From an uncultured Cellulophaga sp. (lineage in GTDB: Bacteria; Bacteroidota; Bacteroidia; Flavobacteriales; Flavobacteriaceae): a stretch of 64,000 bases of DNA. The notes beneath the pieces were generated by a model. That model was not told the origin of the DNA, did no database searches, and saw only the letters and a list, made by a program, of their open reading frames with translations. The position numbers were made by a program, and so were the translations under genes. Each line of letters starts with the position of its first letter. Within the stretch, counting starts at the first letter, position 1. The DNA lies in the NCBI GenBank assembly GCA_947496695.1, contig CANMEI010000005.1:186001-250000 (forward strand), read 5' to 3'. Of this stretch, positions 1 through 8,445 are shown in pieces.

Positions 1-2
1 GT

Positions 3-530
3 GGAGGTGCTCTAGTAACAAAAAATAATTCATTTAAAGAAAAAGCTGTCTTTTTGGCTACTCAAGCCAGGGATGATGCACCACATTATCAACATTCAAA
101 TGTTGGTTATAATTATAGAATGAGTAACGTTCTTGCTGGTATTGGTAGAGGACAAATGGGAGTTATTGATGATAGGGTAGCGGCAAGAAGAGCTAATTAT
201 GACTTATATTATACTAATTTAAATGATATAAAAGGTATAACATTTTTAGATGAACCAAAAGGTTATTTTTCAAACAGATGGCTTTCATGTATTTTGACAC
301 CTTCATTTGAAATAAGAGAAAAAATACGTCTCTTTTTATTAGAAAAAAATATAGAATCTAGGCCTTTGTGGAAACCAATGCACATGCAACCTGTATTTAC
401 AGATTGTATTTCTTTTGACGATGGTACTTCAGAAGATTTATTCGAACGAGGTTTGTGTTTGCCAAGTGGTTCAAATTTAACATCAGAAGATGTTATGAGA
501 ATTATAGGTTTAATTAAATCAATATTATGA
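3..530 (+). CDS. DegT/DnrJ/EryC1/StrS-family sugar aminotransferase, C-terminal part
   Basis: This is the 3' part of a PLP-dependent aminotransferase that acts on 4-keto nucleotide sugars (PglE/WecE type). The open frame runs off the left edge. The visible protein begins GGALVTKNNSFKEKAVFLAT and continues with QARDDAPHYQHSNVGYNYRM and RPLWKPMHMQPVF, blocks typical of the family. The PLP lysine normally lies shortly before the GGAL block and is outside the window. An internal TTG at 54 is not the true start because the upstream residues are conserved. The stop overlaps the next start (ATGA at 527-530), so the two genes are co-translated. With the following dehydratase it would turn a UDP-sugar into a 4-amino-sugar for surface polysaccharide or glycan. 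The family is clear; the exact sugar is not. Confidence 0.9.
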   Translation, partial: GGALVTKNNSFKEKAVFLATQARDDAPHYQHSNVGYNYRMSNVLAGIGRGQMGVIDDRVAARRANYDLYYTNLNDIKGITFLDEPKGYFSNRWLSCILTPSFEIREKIRLFLLEKNIESRPLWKPMHMQPVFTDCISFDDGTSEDLFERGLCLPSGSNLTSEDVMRIIGLIKSIL

Positions 531-2461
531 TCTTAAAATATATATCAAGTTCATTTGCAAAATATGCTTCAAAATGGTTAGTTTTAACTATTGATATATT
601 TATAGTTTCCATATCCTTTATCTTGTCCTATTTTATTTTGTTTAATATGACAATGAATTTTGATGTAAAAAAATTACTTCTTCAATTACCCATTGTTTCT
701 ATAATCTCATTAATTTCTTTTTTAATTATTGGCTCATATAAAGGGGTTGTTAGGCATACAGGAGTAAGAGATGTTTATAATATTTTTAATGCAATATGTT
801 TGTTTAGCATATTCACTATAATTTTAGTTGTTATCAATAGAAAAATTGATTTAATAAATAGTTTTACTGTTCCTCTTACTATTATAATAATTCATAGTTT
901 GTTAAGTTTTATAGGCTTAACAGCCTCAAGGTATATGTTTAAGGCAGTGTATGCTAACCTTTTAGCTCTAGGTAATTACACACCTTCTAAAAATGTTTTG
1001 ATTTATGGAGCGGGTGAGTCTGGTATTTTAACTCATACAGCACTTACTAATAATCCAAAAGCAATTGTAAAAGTTATTGGTTATGTTGATAATGATGAAC
1101 AAAAAACAGGGAAGCATATTAATGGAGTAAAAGTATATTCTCCTGATGTATTAAATGAATCCTTTTTGTTGAAAAATGATATTTCAGAAGTGATTTTTTC
1201 AATACAAAATATTGATAATAATAAACTTAGAAAACTAGTAGAAAGTTTAGTAGATTATCCTGTTTTAGCAAAAATAGTACCTCCAGTTGATGATTGGATA
1301 AATGGAGAGTTAAAGCTATCTCAAATTAAGAAAATTCAAATTGAAGATTTATTAGATAGGGCTACTATAAATATAAAAAATTCAAAAATAAGTAAAGAAT
1401 TAGAAGGTAAAATAGTATTAGTCACAGGAGGTGCAGGCTCAATTGGAAGTGAAATTGTACGACAAATATGTACTTACAATTATAAATCTTTAATAGTAAT
1501 TGATCAAGCCGAATCGGCCTTATACGATTTACAGCAAGAATTAAAACAAAATGGTTTTCATAATTTCATTCCTATTGTATCTGATATTAGAGATAAAAAT
1601 AGGATGAATAATATTTTTAATGAATATAAACCTAATATGGTTTTTCATGCGGCAGCATATAAGCATGTTCCTTTAATGGAGTATAATTCTTATGAAGCTA
1701 TAAAAATTAATGTTGAAGGAACTAAAATTATTTGCGATTTATCAGTAGCGACAGGAGTTGATAAATTCGTATTTGTTTCTACAGATAAAGCAGTAAACCC
1801 TACCAATGTAATGGGGGCGACAAAACGAATTGCAGAATTGTATATAAGTTGTATGCAACAACAAAATAAAACAAAATTTATAACTACTAGATTTGGAAAT
1901 GTTCTAGGTTCTAATGGATCTGTTATTCCATTATTTAAAAAACAAATAGAAAAAGGAGGCCCTTTAACAGTTACTCATAAAGATGTTACTCGTTTTTTTA
2001 TGACTATACCTGAGGCATCTCAATTGGTTTTAGAAGCTGGTTCTATGGGAACTGGTGGTGAAATTTTTATATTTGACATGGGTGAATCTGTAAAAATATT
2101 TGATCTAGCTAAAAATATGATTAAATTGTCAGGTTTAAAATATCCAGAAGATATTGATATTAAAGTAACAGGATTAAGACCAGGGGAAAAATTGTACGAA
2201 GAGCTTTTAGCAAATGGAGAAAACACTTTACCAACTTATCATAAAAAAATAATGATAAGTAAAGTTAGAGATGTAGAATACACTAAAGTAAAATCTGATA
2301 TTGACCAATTATGCGTATCTAATATGTTTTTTGATATGGATACGGTTCTGTTAATGAAAAAAATAGTACCAGAATATATTTCTCAAAATTCAGATTTAGA
2401 GAAATTAGACGTAAAAAAAATTATTGAGAAAAAAACTAATACAACAACAATTTTACAATAG
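527..2461 (+). CDS. CapD/PglF-type membrane nucleotide-sugar 4,6-dehydratase
   Basis: The 644-residue protein has about four hydrophobic segments in the first 150 residues. A first Rossmann-like domain follows (YGAGESG near residue 160), then a complete SDR-type domain with the NAD motif VTGGAGSIGSE near residue 299. STDKAVNPTNVMGATKR occupies the active-site region, where FlaA1/PglF-type enzymes carry Asp-Lys rather than the usual Tyr-x3-Lys. Known relatives dehydrate UDP-GlcNAc to the 4-keto-6-deoxy sugar. The neighbouring aminotransferase, overlapping by four bases, fits the next step toward bacillosamine-like or other 4-amino sugars. Length and domain order are normal for the family. Substrate identity is inferred. 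Confidence 0.92.
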   Translation: MILKYISSSFAKYASKWLVLTIDIFIVSISFILSYFILFNMTMNFDVKKLLLQLPIVSIISLISFLIIGSYKGVVRHTGVRDVYNIFNAICLFSIFTIILVVINRKIDLINSFTVPLTIIIIHSLLSFIGLTASRYMFKAVYANLLALGNYTPSKNVLIYGAGESGILTHTALTNNPKAIVKVIGYVDNDEQKTGKHINGVKVYSPDVLNESFLLKNDISEVIFSIQNIDNNKLRKLVESLVDYPVLAKIVPPVDDWINGELKLSQIKKIQIEDLLDRATINIKNSKISKELEGKIVLVTGGAGSIGSEIVRQICTYNYKSLIVIDQAESALYDLQQELKQNGFHNFIPIVSDIRDKNRMNNIFNEYKPNMVFHAAAYKHVPLMEYNSYEAIKINVEGTKIICDLSVATGVDKFVFVSTDKAVNPTNVMGATKRIAELYISCMQQQNKTKFITTRFGNVLGSNGSVIPLFKKQIEKGGPLTVTHKDVTRFFMTIPEASQLVLEAGSMGTGGEIFIFDMGESVKIFDLAKNMIKLSGLKYPEDIDIKVTGLRPGEKLYEELLANGENTLPTYHKKIMISKVRDVEYTKVKSDIDQLCVSNMFFDMDTVLLMKKIVPEYISQNSDLEKLDVKKIIEKKTNTTTILQ

Positions 2462-2483
2462 AATACATAATATAAACACTAAT

Positions 2484-3299
2484 ATGACAAATTTTAAAAC
2501 TTTCAGGAATACTGTTTTTCTTTCTTTAATTACTTTATTATTACTTAACTCTTGTGGTTCAAGTAAAGATGTTGTTTACTTTCAAGATGCAGGTGATTTT
2601 GAAACTATAATTGAAGAATCTCATTTTGTGCCAAAATTTAAAATTGATGACGAATTAAGTATTTTAGTTTCAACATTAAATCCAGAAGCTAGTGCTCCGT
2701 TTAATTTGACAAGTTCATCTAGTAATAGTTCTACTTCTAGTTTGCCAGGAGCTTTGGCTAGTTCAGTGTCAAACCAACAAAACGCTATTTATTATTTGGT
2801 TGATCAAGATGGTACTATAGATTTTCCGGTACTTGGTAAAATAAAGATAGTAGGTCTTTCTTCAGAAGAAGTAAAAGAGTTATTAAGAGAGAAATTATCA
2901 GATTATTTAAAAGATCCAATTATAAATATTCGTTTAAAAAACTTTACCGTATCTATATTGGGTCAGGTTAATAGACCAGGAACTTATAGGGTAAATGGAG
3001 AGCAAATAACGTTGTTGGAAGCTCTAGGTTATGCTGGTGATTTGACTATAAAAGGAAAACGAAAAAATATTTTAGTGATTAGAAACTTTAATGGAACTTT
3101 TGTGCATAATCGTATAGATTTAACAAGTAAAGATGCTATGAAATCTCCAGTATATTATCTTACTCAGAATGATGTAGTATATGTTGAACCTAATAAATCA
3201 GCAATTACATCATCTTCTTTAGATAATAGAACCACTATTGCTGTGTCAATAATATCAACATTAATAACATCAACTATTTTATTTATAACTCGAAATTAA
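2484..3299 (+). CDS. Polysaccharide export outer-membrane lipoprotein (Wza-like)
   Basis: A Poly_export/SLBB-type protein of 271 residues. I chose the ATG at 2484 rather than the upstream frame start at 2424, because it places a short lipoprotein signal ending LLLLNSC directly at the N-terminus and removes overlap with the dehydratase gene. The mature part shows the export domain (YYLVDQDGTIDFPVLGKI) and an SLBB-like segment (SILGQVNRPGTYRVNGEQIT). It ends in a hydrophobic segment and a short basic tail. In known systems such proteins form the outer-membrane channel that works with the Wzc-type kinase encoded 31 bases downstream. A Ser-rich stretch near residues 75-95 is probably a flexible insertion. 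Confidence 0.92.
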   Translation: MTNFKTFRNTVFLSLITLLLLNSCGSSKDVVYFQDAGDFETIIEESHFVPKFKIDDELSILVSTLNPEASAPFNLTSSSSNSSTSSLPGALASSVSNQQNAIYYLVDQDGTIDFPVLGKIKIVGLSSEEVKELLREKLSDYLKDPIINIRLKNFTVSILGQVNRPGTYRVNGEQITLLEALGYAGDLTIKGKRKNILVIRNFNGTFVHNRIDLTSKDAMKSPVYYLTQNDVVYVEPNKSAITSSSLDNRTTIAVSIISTLITSTILFITRN

Positions 3300-3330
3300 T
3301 ATTTAACTTTTAGTTTTTACATGAAAATTT

Positions 3331-5688
3331 ATGGATAAAGTTGACTTGAAAAGTATAATTAGCAGTTATACAAAACACTGGAAATGGTTTTTTATTTCAG
3401 TAGTTATAGCTCTAATTTGTGCGCACTTGTTTATAAGGTATTCAGTTTCTCAATACTCTGCTGAAGCTAAAATTCAAATTTTAGAAGATTCTAAATCAGG
3501 TTCAGGATTAGATGCTTTTCAAGATTTAGATATTTTGTCTGGAAGTAAAAATGAAATAGAAGATGAAATTCAGATAATTAAATCTAGATCTATAATAACA
3601 GAAACTGTTTTAGAGCTAGGTTTGAATATTAAAGTTTATGCAGATGGAACTATAAAAGATGCAGAACTTTACGAAAATCCTCCAATTATTTTAAATTTTA
3701 TAGGTGTAGACTCTACTATATATAATGCAAAAGCAGAATTTCATATTGAAATAACAGATAATTCTAATATAAAGTTTTCGGAAACTGATGGAGCTCCAAT
3801 GAAAAGTTTTCCATTCGGTAAAAATATTTCTTCTTCTATAGGTGATGTTGTTATAACGCCAAATAGTGAAATATTAACTAATTATATAGGTAAGAAAATT
3901 AAAGTATCTATAACTCCTCTTGAGGAAGTTGTTTTAAGTTATATAGATAAAATAATTTTGTTTCCTAGTGATGAGTCATCAAATATTATAAACTTAAGTT
4001 TAACAGATCCAGTTCAAAAAAAAGCAAGAGATATTTTAAACTCTATTATTAGAATTTATAATGAAAATGCTGTTGCAGATGGTAAGGCTATAGCAGATAG
4101 AACTTCTGATTTTATTAATGATAGAATTACAGATATATATGATAATTTATCTAGCGTAGATCAATCTGCTCAAGATTTTAAAACTGATAAAGGGTTAACG
4201 GATATTGCTTCTGAAGCAAATATTAATTTAAATGTTGGAGCAGCAAATAATCAAGAGCTACAAAATACTACAACACAATTACAGATTGCAACTTCGATGA
4301 AAGATATTATTGAAAACCAATCTGGTTATGAAATTTTACCATCTAATATAGGTTTGTCTGATCCCTCAATAGCTAATACTACTGCAAAGTATAATGAATT
4401 AGTGTCTGAACGTAAAAGGTTATTAAAAAGTTCAAATGAGAAAAACCCTATTATTGTTAATCTTGATCAACAATTAGCTGGGTTAAAAAACACCATGAAA
4501 TCAAGTCTTACTGGTATGACAAATAACCTAGGTTTACAAGTTAATAGTTTAAGTAATCAACGTTCTCAAATATATTCTAAAATATACTCTGCACCTAAAA
4601 ATGAGAGAGCATTAAGAGATATAACTAGAAAGCAACAAACCACGGAGCAAATATACTTGTATCTTTTACAGAAAAGGGAGGAAGCACAGATAACGTATGC
4701 ATCTGCAACACCAAAATCTAAAGTTATTGATGCTGCTTATGATAAGAGTAAATTACCAGTGTCACCTAAAAAACCTATTATTTATTTAGCAAGTATGATT
4801 TTAGGGCTTTTAATTCCTTTTTCAATTATATATGCAAATGATTTATTAGATAATAAAATTTCTAACAAATCAAGTTTAGAAGGTGTTTTAAAAGATATAA
4901 CTGTTTTGGCAGAATTACCAAAATTATCGAAAAATGATTCTAAAATGGTTCTTAAGCAAGATAGATCTGTTTTAGCAGAATCATTAAGAATTTTAAGAAC
5001 TAATTTAGATTATTTAATGAAATCTAAAAAAACGTCAGGTAAAAATAATATTATTTATGTGACATCCAGTGTTTCAGGAGAAGGTAAAACATTCTTGTCT
5101 TCTAATTTATCTATGATATTATCAAATACAGGTAAAAAAGTTTTATTAATTGGAGCTGATATTAGAAATCCGAAATTATATTCTTTTTTTGATAATGAAA
5201 ATAAAAATACAGAAAAACTAATAAAGAAAAATCAACGAGAAGAATTAGGACTTACAGAGTATTTATATGACAAAGAACTTTCTGTAAATGAGATTGTTAA
5301 ACCCTTATTAGTTAATGAAAATACTATTGATGTTATATATTCAGGTAAAATACCACCTAACCCTGCTGAGTTATTAATGAGTGATCGTGTTAAAGAACTC
5401 ATGGATGAAGTTTCTGAATCTTATGATTATGTTATTGTTGATACGGCTCCATTAATGGTAGTTTCTGATACGTTGACGATAAGCCAATATGCAGATCATA
5501 TTATTTATGTGACTAGGGCAGGAGTAACTGAAATTGATGTTATTAATTTTCCATTGAAACTACAGGAAGAAGGTAAACTTCATAATTTATCATTTATTGT
5601 AAATGATGTAAAAGAAAATAATCTTGGTTATGGAGGTAAATACGGTTATGGTTATGGCAAAACCATGAAAAAATGGTGGAAGATTTAA
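3331..5688 (+). CDS. Wzc-like polysaccharide co-polymerase and BY-kinase
   Basis: The 785-residue protein has an N-terminal Wzz/GumC domain with a first membrane segment near residues 20-35, a long coiled-coil periplasmic region, a second membrane segment near 485-500, and a cytoplasmic BY-kinase domain. The kinase shows Walker A VSGEGKT (581-587), Walker A' VLLIGADIRNP and Walker B VIVDTAPLM near 701-709. The C-terminus is tyrosine-rich (LGYGGKYGYGYGKTMKKWW), the usual autophosphorylation cluster. In known systems cycles of phosphorylation control chain length and export through Wza. A PHP-type phosphatase that could reverse this is encoded convergently just downstream. A strong bidirectional terminator follows the gene, so it ends the capsule operon here. 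Confidence 0.93.
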   Translation: MDKVDLKSIISSYTKHWKWFFISVVIALICAHLFIRYSVSQYSAEAKIQILEDSKSGSGLDAFQDLDILSGSKNEIEDEIQIIKSRSIITETVLELGLNIKVYADGTIKDAELYENPPIILNFIGVDSTIYNAKAEFHIEITDNSNIKFSETDGAPMKSFPFGKNISSSIGDVVITPNSEILTNYIGKKIKVSITPLEEVVLSYIDKIILFPSDESSNIINLSLTDPVQKKARDILNSIIRIYNENAVADGKAIADRTSDFINDRITDIYDNLSSVDQSAQDFKTDKGLTDIASEANINLNVGAANNQELQNTTTQLQIATSMKDIIENQSGYEILPSNIGLSDPSIANTTAKYNELVSERKRLLKSSNEKNPIIVNLDQQLAGLKNTMKSSLTGMTNNLGLQVNSLSNQRSQIYSKIYSAPKNERALRDITRKQQTTEQIYLYLLQKREEAQITYASATPKSKVIDAAYDKSKLPVSPKKPIIYLASMILGLLIPFSIIYANDLLDNKISNKSSLEGVLKDITVLAELPKLSKNDSKMVLKQDRSVLAESLRILRTNLDYLMKSKKTSGKNNIIYVTSSVSGEGKTFLSSNLSMILSNTGKKVLLIGADIRNPKLYSFFDNENKNTEKLIKKNQREELGLTEYLYDKELSVNEIVKPLLVNENTIDVIYSGKIPPNPAELLMSDRVKELMDEVSESYDYVIVDTAPLMVVSDTLTISQYADHIIYVTRAGVTEIDVINFPLKLQEEGKLHNLSFIVNDVKENNLGYGGKYGYGYGKTMKKWWKI

Positions 5689-5704
5689 TATTAATGTAGT
5701 ATTT

Positions 5705-5742
5705 AAAAAGCGCTGTATAAATTAATTTATACAGCGCTTTTT
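5705..5742. terminator. Bidirectional rho-independent terminator
   Basis: A perfect 38-base palindrome with 19-base arms. The arm begins AAAAAGCGCTGTATAAATT and ends in a T-run on either strand. It lies exactly between the convergent Wzc-like and CpsB-like genes and would terminate both. Confidence 0.9.
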
Positions 5743-5745
5743 ACT

Positions 5746-6486
5746 TTAGTAAAAATTAAAGATATTTTTTTCTATTAAGGGTTCAATTAGTTCTATTGTT
5801 TTTCGTGAAACTTTAATAGATTTCAAAGCATTCATTTGTCTCATGTTATGAATGTCAGAGCCAGCAAAATTATACATTCCTTTTTCTAAAAGTTTGAGAG
5901 CACACTTGTTTATTTCTTTACCGTAATATTCTCCTAATGATAGTAAATTGAGTTGAAACAAGATGCCTTTATTTTTGTAAAGCTCATATTTATTACTATT
6001 GTGTAAATAGCCATATCTTTCAGGATGAGCTAGTATTGGAAACAAGTTTTTACTTTGTATACTATTTATAGCAGTGTTAAAATTTATAGAAGGTTGTAGG
6101 TATGACATTTCAACCAGCAAATATTTCTTTTTTAGAGGTAAAACTAAAGATTCATTTAAAATCACATCAAAATTAGCATCAACCATATGTTCTGCCGCAT
6201 AATCTAACAATGTGTTTTTTAATTCTGTATTTTTTTTAAGTTCCTTTTTTAATATTGTAAATGATTGGTTTATTGTTTGTGGGTTGTTAGGGTAATAGTT
6301 ATCCATTACATGTGGTGTAGCTATAAAATTTGTCACACCAAATTCAGAAAACTCTTTAATTAAGTTTATAGAGTCTGTTACTGTTTTAGCCCCATCATCT
6401 ATTCCTGGTAGAATATGGTTATGAATATCAACAAAATTTTTTAAATGGTCAATTAAAAAATTTTTCCTAACAAAAATATTAAACAT
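5746..6486 (-). CDS. CpsB/CapC/YwqE-type protein-tyrosine phosphatase (PHP domain)
   Basis: This 246-residue protein carries the PHP-type metal motifs: DIHNHILPGIDDGA near residue 20, TPHVMDNYYP, AHPERYG and GSDIHNMR near the C-terminus. Known family members are manganese-dependent phosphatases that dephosphorylate the tyrosine tail of Wzc-type kinases. Its position, convergent with such a kinase, fits that role. It is read from its own minus-strand promoter and shares the terminator at 5705-5742 with the capsule operon. An N-terminal extension of about 15 residues precedes the first metal motif, so a slightly later start cannot be excluded. Confidence 0.9.
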   Translation of the reverse strand: MFNIFVRKNFLIDHLKNFVDIHNHILPGIDDGAKTVTDSINLIKEFSEFGVTNFIATPHVMDNYYPNNPQTINQSFTILKKELKKNTELKNTLLDYAAEHMVDANFDVILNESLVLPLKKKYLLVEMSYLQPSINFNTAINSIQSKNLFPILAHPERYGYLHNSNKYELYKNKGILFQLNLLSLGEYYGKEINKCALKLLEKGMYNFAGSDIHNMRQMNALKSIKVSRKTIELIEPLIEKNIFNFY

Positions 6487-6503
6487 GCACTTAAAATTTA
6501 GAA

Positions 6504-6511
6504 CAAAAATA
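6504..6511 (-). promoter_or_regulatory. Bacteroidota -7 box for the phosphatase gene
   Basis: On the minus strand the sequence reads TATTTTTG, matching TAnnTTTG. It lies 17 bases before the start codon at 6486. No clear -33 TTTG is visible at the expected spacing. Confidence 0.45.
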
Positions 6512-6535
6512 CCTTATAAATAGTTTTAGTAGCAT

Positions 6536-6543
6536 TATTTTTG
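6536..6543 (+). promoter_or_regulatory. Bacteroidota -7 box for the small export gene
   Basis: TATTTTTG matches the TAnnTTTG consensus and lies 14 bases before the GTG start at 6558. It is divergent from the minus-strand box at 6504-6511. The -33 element is weak. Confidence 0.45.
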
Positions 6544-6557
6544 CACAAAAAAATAAC

Positions 6558-7016
6558 GTGATTATAGATTATATTATTGCAATGCTTTGGAGTATTTCTC
6601 CATTTGGAGAAGCTAAGGTAGGTATATTTTACGGTATGCTAAGAGGTCTAAATATTTATATCGTATTTGTTATTTGCTTTACATCAAATGTACTTGTGTT
6701 TCCTTTAATGATGTTTTTTTTAGACAAAATAAATCATTATTTTTTAAAATGGAATTTTTATAAAAAATCAGCTATATATGTTGCTAGAAAGGCAAAAGTT
6801 GGTTCAGGTGATAAAATTAAAAAATATGGCTTTTGGGGGCTAATATTTTTTGTTATGCTTCCCGTTCCAGGTACTGGAGTTTATGCAGGTAGCATTGCAA
6901 CATATCTTTTTAAAATTGAAAAGAAAAGAGCTTTCCTGGCTAATACAATAGGTATTTTTTTCTCATCACTAATAATCTGGGTTACTACTTTTTTAGCTAT
7001 GAAAGGTTCGTCTTAA
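6558..7016 (+). CDS. Putative small multidrug export protein (COG2426 type)
   Basis: The protein is 152 residues and almost entirely hydrophobic, with about four membrane segments. It shows the family blocks SPFGEAKVGIFYGM near the N-terminus and FVMLPVPGTGVYAGS in the middle. The family is named for small multidrug export, but its substrate is largely unproven. The frame starts with GTG at 6558; the first ATG is eight residues later and would cut into the first conserved helix, so GTG is preferred. The gene stands alone, 37 bases before a small Cys-containing gene that has its own promoter box. Confidence 0.75.
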   Translation: MIIDYIIAMLWSISPFGEAKVGIFYGMLRGLNIYIVFVICFTSNVLVFPLMMFFLDKINHYFLKWNFYKKSAIYVARKAKVGSGDKIKKYGFWGLIFFVMLPVPGTGVYAGSIATYLFKIEKKRAFLANTIGIFFSSLIIWVTTFLAMKGSS

Positions 7017-7041
7017 TCTTTTAAATTATAAAAAACACCAT

Positions 7042-7049
7042 TATATTTG
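7042..7049 (+). promoter_or_regulatory. Bacteroidota -7 box before the small CxxxC gene
   Basis: TATATTTG fits TAnnTTTG exactly; TTTT stands 19 bases upstream where TTTG would be expected. The box ends four bases before the GTG at 7054 and 13 before the ATG at 7063, so the transcript would have a very short leader or none. Confidence 0.5.
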
Positions 7050-7053
7050 CACT

Positions 7054-7416
7054 GTGAAAAAAATGTTAATCATAGTTGTCTTTGTTATTTGCTTTAAGCC
7101 TGCATTTCCTTTTTTGGAATATGTTCTTAATTACAATTATATAGCAAATGAATTATGTATTAACAAAGATAATTTAGCATTAAACTGTAATGGTAAGTGT
7201 TATTTAATGTCAAAACTAGCAGAAGAATCAAAACAAGAACATTCAGATAAAAGTTTTCCGTTAGAAAGTTCATTTTCTTTTGTTTTTTTTCAAGATATTA
7301 AAGAGTTATTTTCACCTTCGTTTTTTAAAATCTATAAATTGAATAAATTTTTATTCAATAGTGATTCTTATTCTTACAATTTTCACCAAGAGTTAATAAA
7401 ACCACCAATTATTTAA
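7054..7416 (+). CDS. Small exported Cys-containing protein upstream of the MbnP-like gene
   Basis: The 120-residue protein has an N-terminal hydrophobic segment (MLIIVVFVICFKPAFPF) followed by ANELCINKDNLALNCNGKCY. I do not assign a function. I recall similar short Bacteroidota proteins with a C-x2-Asn/Lys...CNGKC pattern near metal-related genes, but could not search. The CxxxC pair plus an earlier Cys could bind copper or heme-related ligands, or form a disulfide outside the cytoplasm. The start could be GTG 7054 or ATG 7063; the latter keeps the full hydrophobic segment. The next gene, 171 bases on, is the MbnP homologue, so a role in the same copper-linked process is plausible but inferred. 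Confidence 0.6.
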   Translation: MKKMLIIVVFVICFKPAFPFLEYVLNYNYIANELCINKDNLALNCNGKCYLMSKLAEESKQEHSDKSFPLESSFSFVFFQDIKELFSPSFFKIYKLNKFLFNSDSYSYNFHQELIKPPII

Positions 7417-7485
7417 TTTTAAGTCAGAAGAATAATTAATGTCTTTTATCTAATGTAAAAAATTAGAGTTAAGGCAATTAATTTA

Positions 7486-7569
7486 TGCTATAATATTTTG
7501 AAATTTATAGCAAACTTATCAATTAAAATTAATAAAAATAAATATCATGTTTTAACTCATAACATGATA
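7486..7569. promoter_or_regulatory. Two successive inverted repeats upstream of the MbnP-like gene
   Basis: The first repeat is TGCTATAA (7486-7493) with TTATAGCA (7505-7512). The second is TATCATGTT (7543-7551) with AACATGATA (7561-7569), ending 18 bases before the ATG at 7588. They could be operators or stem-loops in the leader. The second arm lies just ahead of the likely ribosome-binding region, so it could affect translation. Confidence 0.4.
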
Positions 7570-7587
7570 AATTAACTCTTTTTACAA

Positions 7588-8379
7588 ATGAATAATTTCA
7601 AAATAGCCTTAATGGCAATGGTATCTCTTACTTTTTTTTCTTGTGATAATGAAGATGATAATGACTCATCGTTATCTGGTACAGGTGAAATATCTGTTAC
7701 TTTTGATAATGGGTATGATGGTAATGATTTAATATTAGATGTTGCAAATGTGGCCAATGAAAACGGTGAAGCATTAACTGTTAGTCGCTTTAGTTATATT
7801 GTAAGTAATTTTAGTTTGATTGATACCGATGGTAATGAATATGTTTACCCAAAAGATGATAGCTATTTTATTATCAATCAAGAAGAAGATCTAGAAGATG
7901 TAACCTTAGCTGATATTCCTGCAGGAGAATACACTACACTTAAATTTGGTATTGGTGTAGACGATGAAAAATACCAAGAAGGAGGCGAAGTACAAGAAGA
8001 GTTTTGGGAACTTGCCGAGGCTAATAATTTAACATGGTCTTGGACTGCTGGATATAAGTATATTAATTATGAGGGTACTTTTACATCAGAAACGATAACA
8101 GAAGAGACAAATTATAAAATTCACTTAGGTAGGTTGGGAGATCAAGTTAACTACGAAGAAGTTATTTTAGAATTACCTACAAATGTAACTGTTAGTGATG
8201 AAATGGATTCTAATATTCATTTAGAAATTGATGCTTCAAAAATTTTAACGGCAGTTACTAGTTTGTTGCTTTCTGAAGATGCTATTTTAATGACAAATGC
8301 TGAGAAAGCCCCACTTGTGGCTGAAAATGCCTCTGAAATGTTTGTTGTAGATCACGTACATAACGGCAGCGGACATTAA
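7588..8379 (+). CDS. MbnP-family lipoprotein (putative copper-binding)
   Basis: A 263-residue lipoprotein; the signal ends FFSC with the lipid Cys at position 19. The mature region begins GEISVTFDNGYDGNDLIL and continues LTVSRFSYIVSNFSLIDTDG and AGEYTTLKFGIGVD, the recognisable MbnP family pattern. In methanotroph MbnP, and in related MopE/CorA proteins, a tryptophan oxidised to kynurenine helps bind copper, and the partner di-heme enzyme MbnH makes the change. Only three Trp are present here, W140, W150 and W152, all in one short region (FWELAEANNLTWSWTAGYKY). The C-terminus ends in a His-containing tail (DHVHNGSGH), a possible extra metal site. The MbnH-like gene follows 66 bases downstream. 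Confidence 0.85.
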   Translation: MNNFKIALMAMVSLTFFSCDNEDDNDSSLSGTGEISVTFDNGYDGNDLILDVANVANENGEALTVSRFSYIVSNFSLIDTDGNEYVYPKDDSYFIINQEEDLEDVTLADIPAGEYTTLKFGIGVDDEKYQEGGEVQEEFWELAEANNLTWSWTAGYKYINYEGTFTSETITEETNYKIHLGRLGDQVNYEEVILELPTNVTVSDEMDSNIHLEIDASKILTAVTSLLLSEDAILMTNAEKAPLVAENASEMFVVDHVHNGSGH

Positions 8380-8402
8380 TTCAATTAAAATAATTTTATA
8401 TA

Positions 8403-8432
8403 TAACCGCCGGTATTTTTATATCGGTAGGTT
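8403..8432 (+). other. Possible stem-loop between MbnP- and MbnH-like genes
   Basis: A short hairpin CCGGTAT / ATATCGG with a TTTT loop (one G-T pair) lies in the 66-base gap. AACC and GGTT outside it could extend the stem past an internal loop. There is no T-run after it, so it is not a normal terminator; it could tune the ratio of the two products. Confidence 0.3.
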
Positions 8433-8445
8433 TAACTATTTGTTT

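Noticed and set aside
2020..2226. Minus-strand open frame inside the dehydratase gene
   Set aside because: Shadow of conserved coding sequence on the other strand.
5705..5742. Long palindrome as an attachment or recombination site
   Set aside because: It sits between convergent genes with T-runs on both sides, the standard pattern of a bidirectional terminator.
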